Origin: Alkalicoccobacillus porphyridii
GTDB lineage: Bacteria; Bacillota; Bacilli; Bacillales; Bacillaceae_D
DNA: 64,000 bases
Reading direction: 5' to 3'
NCBI RefSeq assembly: GCF_007293315.1
Contig: NZ_VLXZ01000009.1
Location: forward strand, 1 to 64,000
Below the pieces are notes generated by a model. That model did not search any database and was not told the DNA's origin. It worked only from the letters and a program-made list of their open reading frames with translations. The position numbers were made by a program, and so were the translations under genes. Below are positions 47,515-58,422 of the stretch, one piece after another; positions within the stretch are counted from its first letter, which is position 1, and the number at the start of each line of letters is the position of its first letter.

Positions 47515-48456
47515 CTAAATTGTTGGTTCGTCTTCAGTCGGATCTGAAGGCTTTAGCTTCTGCTTCTGGATATATCTAGCTTTCCACACAAGCCATAGCT
47601 GAGCAGCTATAAACATGGATGAATATGTTCCAGCCACTAGCCCAATGACAAGAGCTAACGAGAAGGAGAAGATTGCATCCCCACCAAAGATAAGTAGCGC
47701 AAGAGCAGCAAATACAACCGTTAATACAGTATTAATTGACCTCGACAACGTTTGAATCAGACTCCGGTTAACAATTTCAGCAAGATCATCAAATCCGTTA
47801 ATGACCTCAGCCTTTTTCACATTTTCTCGAATCCGATCAAATGTAACAATGGTATCGTTAATGGAGTACCCGACAATCGTTAATACGGCCGCGATAAACG
47901 GAACATTTACCTCCACTTGCAGGAAGCTAAATACGGCTATGATAAAGAATGCATCGTATAGTAAAGCAACGATAGCCGCAGCACCATATAGAAACTCATA
48001 CCGAATCGCAAGATAAAGCACAATTCCAAAGGATGCGATAAGAACGGCATAGATTGCATTTTGTGCAAGTTCCTGTCCAACTTGGGGAGAAACCGTGCTT
48101 ACTGTTGGTTCTGCATCATAATGCTCTTGGAAATACAGCCTCACATCTGCTACTTCATCATTCGAAAGAACATCAATAAAACGAGCTGTGGCAATTTCGT
48201 TATTTTCTCCAGCCAGCGTAATGGTTGGATTGAATTGACTATTAATGGCCTCGAAGTCTTCGTGTATTTGTTCATTTGTTAATGATTCATTTGTTTCAAT
48301 TGTGATGTTAGATCCACTTTCAAAATCGACACCCAGATTTAATCCTAATGTAAATAGAGAAAGGATACCAGCCAGCACAATGATAATGGATACAGCAAAA
48401 AACTTATTCCGATGGGTGATAAAATCCAGCTTCCATTTCTTATCATTGAAGCTCAT
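47515..48456 (-). CDS. secF: Protein translocase accessory subunit SecF
   Basis: 313 aa, six transmembrane helices and one large extracytoplasmic loop. GVDFESGSNITIE is the SecF signature; VGYSINDTIVTFDRIREN lies in the C-terminal membrane half. It uses the membrane potential to aid late steps of Sec export. Start ATG 48456 (AAAGGAG 10 nt upstream) overlaps secD by 14 bp in another frame. In B. subtilis SecD and SecF are one polypeptide. Confidence 0.93.
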   Translation of the reverse strand: MSFNDKKWKLDFITHRNKFFAVSIIIVLAGILSLFTLGLNLGVDFESGSNITIETNESLTNEQIHEDFEAINSQFNPTITLAGENNEIATARFIDVLSNDEVADVRLYFQEHYDAEPTVSTVSPQVGQELAQNAIYAVLIASFGIVLYLAIRYEFLYGAAAIVALLYDAFFIIAVFSFLQVEVNVPFIAAVLTIVGYSINDTIVTFDRIRENVKKAEVINGFDDLAEIVNRSLIQTLSRSINTVLTVVFAALALLIFGGDAIFSFSLALVIGLVAGTYSSMFIAAQLWLVWKARYIQKQKLKPSDPTEDEPTI

Positions 48457-49744
48457 TAATATCACGCTCCTTTACACCGAACCAGCCTGGACGTTTATTT
48501 AAAAATTTACTTGAGACCCACATACCTAGCAATAAGCGAGAACCAAGTACAGCCGTCAGGAAGCTCGTCAGGATACTGATTATCAATACAATTGCAAATC
48601 CTCGCACAGAGCTTGTTCCGAAGTAGAACATAACGCAAGCTGCGAGAATGGTTGTTAGATTCGCATCTAAGATCGTTGTAAATGATCTTCTAGTACCCGC
48701 TTTAAATGCTGACATCGTAGACTTTCCTGCTCGTAATTCTTCTCTAATCCGCTCATAGGTGATAATATTCGCATCAACAGCCATCCCTACCCCTAAAATA
48801 AGCGCAGCAATACCCGGTAAGGTTAATACAGCATTCATTAAATTAAAGATTAGTAAAACGAGATACGTGTACACACTTAATGTAATCACTGCAATGATAC
48901 CTGGAAAACGATAGTAGACCAGCATAAATACAAAGATTAACGCAATCCCTATGATTCCCGCATATACGGTTTGGACCATTGCCTGTTCACCCAAGGATGC
49001 ACCCACAGAGTTAGAAAACAGTTCATCTAATTGAACAGGTAAAGAACCGGCATTCAGAATTTCTGAAATGTGACGGGTCTCTTCAGTGGTGAAATTACCC
49101 TCTATCATGACATTACGACTATTAATGGTTTGATTAACATTGGCTGCTGATAAAAATTTAGGTTCTTCTTTAGTAGCTTCTTCCACATAAGAGTCCCCTT
49201 CTTCAAAGTCCAACCAAATGACTAATATATTTTCACCCATAGGACGTTGTGACAAGTCCCTCGTCACCTCAGCAAAACGCTCCGCATCCTGCATGGTTAA
49301 AGTAACAATCGGGCGGTTCGTCTGATCAAATTCACCAGCCGCTCCATTTTGTTGGAGATCACTTCCGTCAAGCAATACATTATCATCAACATCACGGAAA
49401 GTAAGCTCTGCCTCTGTAGCTAAAAGCTGTCTTGCTGTTTCCTGATCATCCACACCAGCCAATTGTACCCGAATTCTGTTATCCCCTTCAATTTGGATAA
49501 CAGGCTCTGATACACCTAGAACATTCACACGCTGATTCAATGCGGTGACCGTTGCAGATAATGTTTGTTCCGTTATTTCCTCTGTTTCTTCAATTGGGGT
49601 TACCTCATATAAAACCTCAAATCCCCCTTGAAGATCAAGCCCTAGCTTTGTTTCCTTAGTTACACTCATCGCTGTAGTGCCGATGACGCCAGCGAATAAA
49701 AGTACAATCAGAAAAAAAGCAAAGATGCGGCCTTTTTTCACCAT
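48443..49744 (-). CDS. secD: Protein translocase accessory subunit SecD
   Basis: 433 aa. N-terminal TM, LGLDLQGGFEVLYEV signature, P1-like periplasmic region (about 40-240), then five TMs with LGVGMAVDANIITYERIREEL. It ends in KRPGWFGVKERDINELQ, the point where the fused B. subtilis SecDF continues into its SecF half. Confidence 0.93.
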   Translation of the reverse strand: MVKKGRIFAFFLIVLLFAGVIGTTAMSVTKETKLGLDLQGGFEVLYEVTPIEETEEITEQTLSATVTALNQRVNVLGVSEPVIQIEGDNRIRVQLAGVDDQETARQLLATEAELTFRDVDDNVLLDGSDLQQNGAAGEFDQTNRPIVTLTMQDAERFAEVTRDLSQRPMGENILVIWLDFEEGDSYVEEATKEEPKFLSAANVNQTINSRNVMIEGNFTTEETRHISEILNAGSLPVQLDELFSNSVGASLGEQAMVQTVYAGIIGIALIFVFMLVYYRFPGIIAVITLSVYTYLVLLIFNLMNAVLTLPGIAALILGVGMAVDANIITYERIREELRAGKSTMSAFKAGTRRSFTTILDANLTTILAACVMFYFGTSSVRGFAIVLIISILTSFLTAVLGSRLLLGMWVSSKFLNKRPGWFGVKERDINELQ

Positions 49745-49817
49745 TTCTTTCTTTGCCTCCTTATGTATAAAACACGTTCTTTCTATCCTACCACAAACTG
49801 ATGCGAATCAAAAAAGT

Positions 49818-50111
49818 CTATTTTTTTGATTCAGTTTCCTCAAACTCTGCAAACCAATCCTCTGGCTCTTTGTATGAATTGACAGTAAGCCAGGTCATAT
49901 ATACGGATGCCTTTAAATTTAATAGTTCATTTGTAAATGCATAAAATGGAACGTAATGCTTTTTCTTATTTAATCGCTCTGTGACACAGCGCCAAATGTC
50001 TTCCTTTGTCGCACGATTATATCCAAGAAGATGAAATTCATCTAGCTTGCTATCCAAAACAGGCTCCATATCCTCTTTCCAGACATCAAATTGTTGCTTC
50101 TCCGCCACCAT
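49818..50111 (-). CDS. comN: Post-transcriptional regulator ComN
   Basis: 97 aa. The family core DEFHLLGYNRATKEDIWRCVTERLNKKK...LLNLKASVYMTWLTVNSYKEPEDWF is clear. In B. subtilis ComN (YrzD) promotes comE operon mRNA accumulation and localises to poles and septa. ATG 50111 follows GAAGGGTGG. Located between secD and spoVB, as expected. Confidence 0.88.
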   Translation of the reverse strand: MVAEKQQFDVWKEDMEPVLDSKLDEFHLLGYNRATKEDIWRCVTERLNKKKHYVPFYAFTNELLNLKASVYMTWLTVNSYKEPEDWFAEFEETESKK

Positions 50112-50245
50112 GAAACCACCCTTCTTTTTCTCTTTCATAAGAATTCCCTCAGGATCTCTAATGACTTGTCATGCTTGACCACTTCCTAAGCATATAAATA
50201 ATCTAGAGAAATTTCCATCATTTTTTTAGGAGAGTCGGGTGGCAT

Positions 50246-51802
50246 ATGTCAAAACAAACATTTTTAAAAGGTACACTTATCTTAATTATGGCAGGGTTTG
50301 TCACCAAAATCCTTGGCTTTATCAACCGTATGGTCATGGCACGAATTATGGGATCAGAGGGTGTTGGCCTTTATATGATGGCAGTTCCAACCATGCTTCT
50401 TATTTTAACACTTACACAAATGGGCCTTCCCGTCGCTATTTCAAAGCTAGTAGCGGAAGCAGAAGCCAAAGGTCAAACTAGTAGGATTAAGCAGATATTA
50501 GTCGTCTCCTTAGCTATCACCATTAGCTTAGGTGCCGTTTTTACGACCATTATGATTCTAACAGCCCCACTCGTGGCTACCACTCTTTTAACTGATGAAC
50601 GCGCCTACTATTCACTTATAGCTGTTGCGCCTATTGTACCAATTGTAGCTGTTTCAGCAGTAATACGTGGATATTTCCAGGGTCGCCAGAATATGAAACC
50701 AACTGCGTATTCACAAATGCTAGAACAAATCGTCCGCATCACATTAGTAGCCGTCCTCTCCACTGCATTTCTACCTCTTGGCATCGAATACGCTGCAGCG
50801 GGAGCCATGCTCTCCGTCATTGCTGGAGAATTTGTTTCGCTTCTTTATATGCTCTTTTTATTTAAACGAAGAAAAAGCTTCAAGCTACGTAAACGGTTTT
50901 TTTCCTATTTAGGCGAGGGAAAAGAAACCTCTAAGCAACTATTGCGAATTGCTTTACCAACTACAGGAAGTAGACTAATTGGAACCGTCTCATTATTTTT
51001 CGAACCGATTATCGTCGCTCAAAGTTTAGCCATCGCCGGAGTCGCGACAGTGGTGGCTACCAAGCAATACGGGGAACTAGCAGGGTATATCATTCCTTTG
51101 CTAACCTTACCTACCTTTATTACATTCTCATTATCAACATCCCTGCTTCCATCCATTAGTGAAGCCGCCGCAAAAAATCAACAATACCTTATTCATGCAC
51201 GCCTCGAACAAGCCATGCGTCTTTCCTTTATAGCAGGAGGCTTGGCAATGGTTGTTCTGCTAGTCTATGCTGAACAGATCATGTCATTTATGTATCAAGC
51301 ACCAGAAGCATCTGGTTTCCTAAAAGTGATGGCACCCTTTTGTTTATTTTTATATATTCAAGGACCACTCCAAGCTGCGCTACAGGCACTTGACCTAGCT
51401 AAACCCGCGATGTATAACAGTTTAACTGGAGCACTTGTTAAAACAGCCGCCATCTTTGCACTAGCAACCCGGCCAGAATTCGGAATTATGGGAGCTGCAC
51501 TCGCGATTGTGATTGGCTTTGTTCTAGTCACACTACTCCACCTCGCCACCATCGCCAAAAATGTAGGATTTAGTATAGAGCTAAAGATGATCGCTAAACT
51601 CGTTGTTCTAATCGGAGGAACCATCTATGCAAGCCAGCTATTTGAAGCCTATACTCACCTATCAAGTAACAGCCTCATTCAACTATTATCTGAACTATCC
51701 CTCACTAGCGCATTTTATGTAATGCTCATGTTTGTCCTACAATTGTTGAAGCCAAGTGAGATTAGACACTTTCCATTCTTTCGCCGATGGAGTAAGCAGT
51801 AG
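50246..51802 (+). CDS. spoVB: Stage V sporulation protein B (MOP superfamily flippase)
   Basis: 518 aa, about 14 transmembrane helices, MOP/MATE-like polysaccharide transporter family (KGTLILIMAGFVTKILGFINRMVMARIMGSEGVGLYMM). In B. subtilis SpoVB is needed for spore cortex synthesis and is a proposed lipid II flippase in the mother cell. GGGTGG lies just before the ATG. Convergent with the gene at 52472 across array 3. Confidence 0.9.
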   Translation: MSKQTFLKGTLILIMAGFVTKILGFINRMVMARIMGSEGVGLYMMAVPTMLLILTLTQMGLPVAISKLVAEAEAKGQTSRIKQILVVSLAITISLGAVFTTIMILTAPLVATTLLTDERAYYSLIAVAPIVPIVAVSAVIRGYFQGRQNMKPTAYSQMLEQIVRITLVAVLSTAFLPLGIEYAAAGAMLSVIAGEFVSLLYMLFLFKRRKSFKLRKRFFSYLGEGKETSKQLLRIALPTTGSRLIGTVSLFFEPIIVAQSLAIAGVATVVATKQYGELAGYIIPLLTLPTFITFSLSTSLLPSISEAAAKNQQYLIHARLEQAMRLSFIAGGLAMVVLLVYAEQIMSFMYQAPEASGFLKVMAPFCLFLYIQGPLQAALQALDLAKPAMYNSLTGALVKTAAIFALATRPEFGIMGAALAIVIGFVLVTLLHLATIAKNVGFSIELKMIAKLVVLIGGTIYASQLFEAYTHLSSNSLIQLLSELSLTSAFYVMLMFVLQLLKPSEIRHFPFFRRWSKQ

Positions 51803-51861
51803 TTGGTAGTTGTGGCGCTTCATCTATAAAAAAGCGCCTCCTTTCCTAATATAGGCTCTTA

Positions 51862-52213
51862 TTCCCAATATCCGACACTCTTTCCCGATATCGGCTTCTC
51901 TTTCCCGATATCCGACCCTCTTTCCCGATATCGGCTTCTCTTTCCCGATATCCGCTCTTCTTTCCCGATATCGGCTTCTCTTTCCCGATATCGGCTCTTC
52001 TTTCCCGATATCCGGCTCCTCTTTCCCGATATCCGCTCCCCTTTCCCGATATCGGCTTCTCTTTCCCGATATCCAACTCTCTTTCCCGATACCGGCTCCT
52101 CTTTCCCGATATCGGCTTCTCTTTCCCGATATCCGCTCCCCTTTCCCGATATCGGCTTCTCTTTCCCGATACCGGCTCCTCTTTCCCGATATCCGGCTCG
52201 CTTTCTGATGTGA
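51862..52213. repeat. Short-period repeat array 3 (TTTCCCGATATCGG core, 20 bp)
   Basis: Sixteen clear units of TTTCCCGATATCSG plus a variable 6-bp filler start at 51881, 51901 ... 52001 and 52022 ... 52182, with 20-bp spacing and a single 21-bp step; degenerate units flank both ends. CCGATATCGG is palindromic; many units have GATATCCG instead. All three minus-strand frames stay open and read GKEKPIS/SGKRSRY/YRERGAD, a by-product of a 20-mer. Located between convergent genes. Confidence 0.92.
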
Positions 52214-52418
52214 GCTTGCTCACCTAAAAGAACTCGAGGATTATCATTTGCTAAAGGGCTCGTACCTTTCCAATCGAGACCTGCGTACTTTTTTAAACAT
52301 TCACTCTCCGCAGCTAGCACATTCTATTCTTACCTTCGCTTGCAAAAATCATCATGGCTCCTTTAAAAATAGAACCTACCAAATACACTAACCAAACTCT
52401 AAACCTCCCCCTACAAAA

Positions 52419-52448
52419 AAAGCTCATCGACATATGTCGACAAGCTCA
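52419..52448 (-). terminator. Terminator of the Gly/Tyr-rich protein gene
   Basis: AGCT..TCGACATATGTCGA..AGCT dyad with a leftward T-run (plus A-run at 52415-52420). Confidence 0.8.
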
Positions 52449-52471
52449 AATTTATTTCAACTATTAATTCC

Positions 52472-52735
52472 TTACCAAAAGAAAAAGGCTCCTGCTAAAG
52501 CCAGTCCAGCGATGGCTCCAAAGGCGAATGGTACGACATTTGAGCCGTAGCCTCCATAGTAACCATAGCCTCCGCCATATCCATAGCCACGGCTACCTCC
52601 ACGTCCCATGTCGACATATACGTGGCGCTGATCTACATCCACGACTCTTCCATAGTAGCTAGTTCCATTTTTATGTTGAATATTTACATATCTTCCTTTA
52701 TAGCTGCAGCATTGATTGTATAAAGATGAACTCAT
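52472..52735 (-). CDS. Small Gly/Tyr-rich protein with LSm-like N-terminus
   Basis: 87 aa. Residues 12-42 (YKGRYVNIQHKNGTSYYGRV..VYVDM) look like a small Sm/LSm-type or SH3-like strand pattern. A GYGYGGGYGYYGGYG tract follows, then a hydrophobic C-terminal helix (VVPFAFGAIAGLALAGAFFFW). GGAGGGGAG precedes the ATG. The layout suggests a surface or spore-coat-associated tail-anchored protein; no known family is claimed. Confidence 0.7.
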   Translation of the reverse strand: MSSSLYNQCCSYKGRYVNIQHKNGTSYYGRVVDVDQRHVYVDMGRGGSRGYGYGGGYGYYGGYGSNVVPFAFGAIAGLALAGAFFFW

Positions 52736-52823
52736 ACAGTGCTCCCCTCCTCACAATTACGTTCATGAGTAGCATATGGGAGTTCTGGATGAATGGTATC
52801 CACGTTTCCCCTCGTCCAAATAC

Positions 52824-53270
52824 CTATTTCTTGTCCGAGAAGTCAATATAATAAAGCTGGTCTCCTTTAATACTGCAATAGGAGATGCCTTTAATATCTT
52901 TATAGCCTAGGTCACGAATTTTTCTTCGTAGCCAGAATTCATTTTGGTTCATCTGCTCTAGCTGAGAGTATTGTATTTCTCCGTCCATAATGACCGGAAA
53001 CGGCAGTAAGTGCTCCTCTTCTTGCTTCTTTTCGGATAACCTCGTTTCCCGGCGGAGATTTTTCCATATTGCACCTAATAAAAATAATAGAATACACATA
53101 AAAAAAACGACTGCAGGTAAAGAATACAAAATAATTAAATCATTAACGAGAAGAATAGCTAATGAAAATGGAAAAACGATGAATAGTGGTCTTTTCTTGG
53201 TTTGCACTATATATTGAAACCATACTAACAATCCAAGTATAGCCAATACTCTCGTAGCGTCTATTAACAT
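52824..53270 (-). CDS. DUF421/YetF-like membrane protein, short form
   Basis: 148 aa. Three hydrophobic segments at about 5-20, 28-48 and 50-70, then a cytoplasmic domain (LPFPVIMDGEIQYSQLEQM.QNEFWLRRKIRDLGYKDIKGISYCSIKGDQLYYIDF) that resembles the C-terminal half of YetF/DUF421 proteins. It lacks the second C-terminal repeat of full-length YetF (about 230 aa). YetF-like proteins influence spore germinant-receptor function in some Bacilli. AGGAGG lies 6-7 nt before ATG 53270. Confidence 0.68.
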   Translation of the reverse strand: MLIDATRVLAILGLLVWFQYIVQTKKRPLFIVFPFSLAILLVNDLIILYSLPAVVFFMCILLFLLGAIWKNLRRETRLSEKKQEEEHLLPFPVIMDGEIQYSQLEQMNQNEFWLRRKIRDLGYKDIKGISYCSIKGDQLYYIDFSDKK

Positions 53271-53414
53271 CACGCTCCTCCTCCTTTTTATTCTACTGTG
53301 CCCCTAATACATAGAAGCATGAGATGAAGCTTTTTCCATAAAAGAATTCTAACAATAGCCAAGCCTGAATATAGATAAAACAATCATTATTTCAAAAAGG
53401 AGAGGTTAAAATAA

Positions 53415-53789
53415 ATGAATAATCGTCCTTTTCTTCCTGCTATATTCTCAGGTTTAGTTGTGGTGATGGCCGGGGCCATCCTTGCTAGCCTGATTCTTGC
53501 CAGCTTTTTGAGTTTGACAAGCTATACAGAACATTCCATTAAATGGCTCATCTTATTTTTATCTTTTTTGTGCTTATTTATTGGAGGTTTTGTTTCAGGG
53601 GCTAAAGCTAAATCAAAGGGATGGATTGCTGGTGGATTAACAGCACTTCTGTTTACCATTATTGCTTACAGCGTATCGACGTTAGGCTACAATGAGCCTT
53701 TTACTTCCTCACAAATTTTATTACATGGAGGCTATCTTATCACCGGTGCTATTGGAGGCATGCTTGGCGTAAACCTTTTGAGATCATAA
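53415..53789 (+). CDS. yrzE: TIGR04086 family membrane protein (YrzE)
   Basis: 124 aa with four transmembrane helices; FIGGFVSGAKAKSKGWIAGGLTALLF is characteristic. Syntenic with B. subtilis yrzE beside yajC. AAAGGAG upstream. Function unknown. Confidence 0.85.
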   Translation: MNNRPFLPAIFSGLVVVMAGAILASLILASFLSLTSYTEHSIKWLILFLSFLCLFIGGFVSGAKAKSKGWIAGGLTALLFTIIAYSVSTLGYNEPFTSSQILLHGGYLITGAIGGMLGVNLLRS

Positions 53790-53791
53790 AA

Positions 53792-53830
53792 AAAGAAGCA
53801 CGGGCCCATTCTGCTGGCTCGCGCTTCTTT
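53792..53830. terminator. Bidirectional terminator yrzE / yajC
   Basis: AAAGAAGC..GGCC / GGCT..GCTTCTTT between convergent genes. Confidence 0.85.
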
Positions 53831-53837
53831 CATGTCA

Positions 53838-54098
53838 TTAATCTGCTTTCACTACGTCTCGTACGGATGAACGATCAAACGTCAATTTACGGTTATCGTT
53901 CACTAGTAGGATAATGGTATCCTCATCAATTGCATCAATCGTACCGTGAAGCCCTCCGATTGTAACAATCTTATCTCCGCGCTGTAATGAGCTATGCATC
54001 TCACGTACTTGCTTCTGACGCTTCTGTTGTGGTCTGATTAAGAAGAAATAGAAAACCACAATCATAAGCACTATGGATAGTAATGGTGCTAGTTCCAT
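53838..54098 (-). CDS. yajC: Preprotein translocase subunit YajC
   Basis: 86 aa. One N-terminal transmembrane helix (about 4-20), FFLIRPQQKRQK and the conserved LQRGDKIVTIGGLHGTI. Accessory to SecDF. AAAGGGGGG precedes the ATG. Last gene of queA-tgt-yajC. Confidence 0.94.
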   Translation of the reverse strand: MELAPLLSIVLMIVVFYFFLIRPQQKRQKQVREMHSSLQRGDKIVTIGGLHGTIDAIDEDTIILLVNDNRKLTFDRSSVRDVVKAD

Positions 54099-54193
54099 TT
54101 AAAATCCCCCCTTTCTGGTGCATCATGATGTCAGCTTGCATCGCTTTTTTATAGAAAGTCGATAGGGCTATCATCTGTTTCACTTAGTTGGTT

Positions 54194-55351
<1,158 letters not shown>

Positions 55352-56377
55352 TTACTTAATCAGCATGGCATCGCCAAAGCTGAAGAAGCGATAATTCTCT
55401 TTCACGGCATGCGCATAGGCTGATAGAATGGCTTCTCTGCCACCAAGTGCACTAACAAGCATAACCAACGTTGATTTCGGTAAATGAAAATTTGTAATGA
55501 GGGCATCAACTGCTTTAAAGGTATAACCTGGATAAATAAAAATATCGGTCCAGCCTGATGCTTCAACAAACGTGTCATGAGCTGACGCAATCGTTTCTAA
55601 TGTACGAGCAGAGGTTGTCCCTACAGCGATAATTCGCCCATTTCTCTCGCGTGCCTTTTGCAAGATGGAGGCTGTATCAGCGCTCATCTGATAAAACTCT
55701 GAGTGCATTTGGTGCTTTTCAATTGTATCCACACTTACCGGTCTAAATGTTCCTAATCCAACATGTAGAGTAATCGGTGCGATCGTCACTCCTTTTTCTT
55801 TCAAACGAGTGAGTAACTCTTCAGTAAAATGCAGTCCTGCAGTTGGTGCTGCAGCCGATCCAATATGCTTAGAATAAACGGTTTGATACCGTTCGCGATC
55901 ATCAAGTGTTTCCTTTATATATGGAGGCAAAGGCATTTCACCTAGCTGATCTAGCACTTCATGAAATATACCACTGTAGCTCATCTCAAAGTCGCGCCCG
56001 CCTTGTTTTCCTTCAGCTATACAGGTTGCTTTAAGCAAACCACCGCCAAATTCCACTACGGTTCCAACCTTTACTCGCTTAGCTGGTTTAGCTAATGTCT
56101 CCCAGCGGTCACCTTCGATTTGCTTTAAAAGCAAAAGCTCGATCGCACCACCTGTATCCTGCTTTGTTCCATGTAAACGTGCAGGCATCACACGGGTATC
56201 ATTTATAACAAGGCAATCTGCAGCTTGTAATTCATCATAAATATCAGAAAACATTCTATCCTCTGTTTTAGAGGTTTCTTTATTTAAGACAAGCAAACGA
56301 GACGCCGTTCGATCAAGAAGCGGCGTCTGCGCAATAAGTTCTTCCGGAAGTTCAAAATCAAAATCTTCTACGTTCAT
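55352..56377 (-). CDS. queA: S-adenosylmethionine:tRNA ribosyltransferase-isomerase
   Basis: 341 aa. N-terminus [47 protein letters not shown] and [16 protein letters not shown] are all family signatures. It forms epoxyqueuosine from preQ1-tRNA using the ribosyl part of SAM. Confidence 0.96.
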   Translation of the reverse strand: MNVEDFDFELPEELIAQTPLLDRTASRLLVLNKETSKTEDRMFSDIYDELQAADCLVINDTRVMPARLHGTKQDTGGAIELLLLKQIEGDRWETLAKPAKRVKVGTVVEFGGGLLKATCIAEGKQGGRDFEMSYSGIFHEVLDQLGEMPLPPYIKETLDDRERYQTVYSKHIGSAAAPTAGLHFTEELLTRLKEKGVTIAPITLHVGLGTFRPVSVDTIEKHQMHSEFYQMSADTASILQKARERNGRIIAVGTTSARTLETIASAHDTFVEASGWTDIFIYPGYTFKAVDALITNFHLPKSTLVMLVSALGGREAILSAYAHAVKENYRFFSFGDAMLIK

Positions 56378-56454
56378 ATCTATACGTCACCTTTTAGTCA
56401 TGTCATGCGTAATCCTTACTTAGGATAACGGACTTCTCCCTACAAATCAAGCAG

Positions 56455-56667
56455 TTAACGGCGAAATAATAGGAAGAGTAAGCTTAAAACAATACTTAGA
56501 ATAATGGAAGTCATTAATGGAAAGTAGAACGTCATATTCTCTCTTTTTATTAGAATGTCACCCGGCAGTCTACCAATCGGTAAAAATCTACCGCCAAAGT
56601 GCCATAGCAGCCCAACCACAATTAACACGAGTCCGCCAATAATTAAGAGCTTTGGAATTTCACTCAT
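56455..56667 (-). CDS. DUF2905 small membrane protein
   Basis: 70 aa, two transmembrane helices (about 8-24 and 48-67) separated by [20 protein letters not shown], the DUF2905 hallmark. Overlaps ruvB by 4 bp, commonly seen next to ruvAB. Function unknown. Confidence 0.9.
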   Translation of the reverse strand: MSEIPKLLIIGGLVLIVVGLLWHFGGRFLPIGRLPGDILIKRENMTFYFPLMTSIILSIVLSLLFLLFRR

Positions 56668-57665
56668 TTATCTGGCACCTCTAATTGAAAATGTTCATAA
56701 CACAAATGTGTCACAACCCTTCCTCGTGGTGTCCGTTGAAGAAAGCCTATTTGTAGTAGATACGGTTCATACAAATCTTCAATCGTGTCCGATTCTTCTC
56801 CAATTGTGGCAGCTATTGTGTCTAAACCAACCGGTCCCCCGCGAAACTTTTCAATCATGCCACGGAGTAGCTTGTCATCAATATGATCGAGACCAAGTCG
56901 ATCTACTTGAAGCCTTTCTAAAGCTGCAGCTGCTAAATCATAGGTAATGACCCCTTCACCCTCAACCTGGGCAAAATCTCGTACTCTTTTTAACAGTCTG
57001 TTTGCAATCCTTGGTGTACCCCTTGCACGTCTAGATAGTTCCTCAGCAGCCCCATCCTCAAGATCCGTTGCAAAGATGTCTGCCGTCCTGCGGATAATAT
57101 CTGCAAGCTCCTGCTCATTATAATACTCTAAACGCTCCATTACCCCAAATCGGTCTCTTAGCGGCGCAGACATCATGCCCGCCCGAGTTGTTGCGCCTAC
57201 CAGTGTAAAAGGCGGTAGATCCAATCTGACAGATCGTGCTGTTGGTCCTTGGCCAATAACAATGTCCAGGCAAAAGTCCTCCATTGCCGGATATAGGACC
57301 TCCTCTACTGTGCGATTCAGACGGTGAATCTCATCAATGAACAACACATCTCCTGGCTCAAGAGCTGTTAAAATGGCTGCCAAATCGCCTGGTCGTTCAA
57401 TGGCTGGCCCTGAGGTTGTACGCATCTGTACCCCCATTTCCGAGGCAATAATGGCTGAAAGGGTTGTTTTTCCTAAACCCGGTGGCCCATGCAGTAAAAC
57501 ATGATCAAGGCTTTCCTCTCTCATCTTAGCTGCTTGGATGTAGACCTCTAGGTTACGTTTTACCTTCTCTTGTCCAATATATTGGCTAAAGCTTAATGGC
57601 CGAATGCCACTCTCAATCGCATCCTCCAGTGGCTGGCTTTCAGCAGAAACTAAGCGGTCTTCCAT
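56664..57665 (-). CDS. ruvB: Holliday junction branch migration helicase RuvB
   Basis: 333 aa AAA+ motor. Walker [11 protein letters not shown], Walker B IDEIHRLN, sensor 1 [11 protein letters not shown]-terminal winged helix with [10 protein letters not shown]. Forms hexamers on either side of the RuvA-bound junction. Confidence 0.97.
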   Translation of the reverse strand: MEDRLVSAESQPLEDAIESGIRPLSFSQYIGQEKVKRNLEVYIQAAKMREESLDHVLLHGPPGLGKTTLSAIIASEMGVQMRTTSGPAIERPGDLAAILTALEPGDVLFIDEIHRLNRTVEEVLYPAMEDFCLDIVIGQGPTARSVRLDLPPFTLVGATTRAGMMSAPLRDRFGVMERLEYYNEQELADIIRRTADIFATDLEDGAAEELSRRARGTPRIANRLLKRVRDFAQVEGEGVITYDLAAAALERLQVDRLGLDHIDDKLLRGMIEKFRGGPVGLDTIAATIGEESDTIEDLYEPYLLQIGFLQRTPRGRVVTHLCYEHFQLEVPDK

Positions 57666-57683
57666 AACATAACCTGCCTTTCT

Positions 57684-58301
57684 CTATCGCTTAAGCAAGA
57701 GTTGCAGCGCCTTCTTAATGTAACCATCAATCTCAAGCTGTTCCTCTTCTAATTTCGGTCTTACCTTCTTTAACTCCTTCTCCACATAACCTAAAGCTCG
57801 TAAGGCTTCGAAGGCTTCTTCTAATGCGTCTGGTTTCTCCTCTACATATGGAGAAAGTAAATTAGGCTCATGCGAGCTTGTGCCTTCTGCTGAGAACTCG
57901 ACCAGTTTGCCTTTTAAATCTAAGATAATTTGACGAGCTGTCTTTTTCCCCACACCTGGAAAACGAATTAATAACGCTTCATCCTCTTGCTCAATAGCAG
58001 CCACAACATGCTCCGGCTGACCGGAGGCCAAGATGGCAAGGGCTCCTTTTGGTCCAATACCAGAAACATTTAACAGTTTTTCAAACAAGGCTCGATCTTT
58101 TCGTGTAGGAAAACCAAATAGTCGTATCTGATCCTCTCTCACATAATGGTGTGTAAAGATCTGAATGTCTTTATGTAAATCGTGCTGATAGATATACGGG
58201 TTAGGGCAAAATAATTGATAGCCTAATCCATGATGATCAACTACGACATATTGTGTATCAATGGCTTCTAATGTTCCTTTAACATAATCAATCAAACTCA
58301 T
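57684..58301 (-). CDS. ruvA: Holliday junction branch migration protein RuvA
   Basis: 205 aa. OB domain ([22 protein letters not shown]), HhH motifs [16 protein letters not shown] and [19 protein letters not shown], and C-terminal RuvB-interacting domain. ATG 58301 after GGAAGTGGG is preferred over ATG 58313, which lacks a site. Confidence 0.95.
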   Translation of the reverse strand: MSLIDYVKGTLEAIDTQYVVVDHHGLGYQLFCPNPYIYQHDLHKDIQIFTHHYVREDQIRLFGFPTRKDRALFEKLLNVSGIGPKGALAILASGQPEHVVAAIEQEDEALLIRFPGVGKKTARQIILDLKGKLVEFSAEGTSSHEPNLLSPYVEEKPDALEEAFEALRALGYVEKELKKVRPKLEEEQLEIDGYIKKALQLLLKR

Positions 58302-58422
58302 TCCCACTTCCATACGAACGTTTATTTCTATTTTAGCATATCAAAGATACCCGGTCACACTGAAAACACGTGTCACTGTCACAAATTCGGGTATAAAGAG
58401 GTAAAGAGCGAGGAGTGAGAAG

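Noticed and set aside
51862-52213. CRISPR array
   Set aside because: Contiguous 20-bp units with 6-bp filler; spacers are far too short and repeat each other.
51846-52223. Minus-strand Lys/Arg/Glu-rich frames over array 3
   Set aside because: Three overlapping frames are all open because of the 20-mer. No ribosome-binding site; explained by the array.
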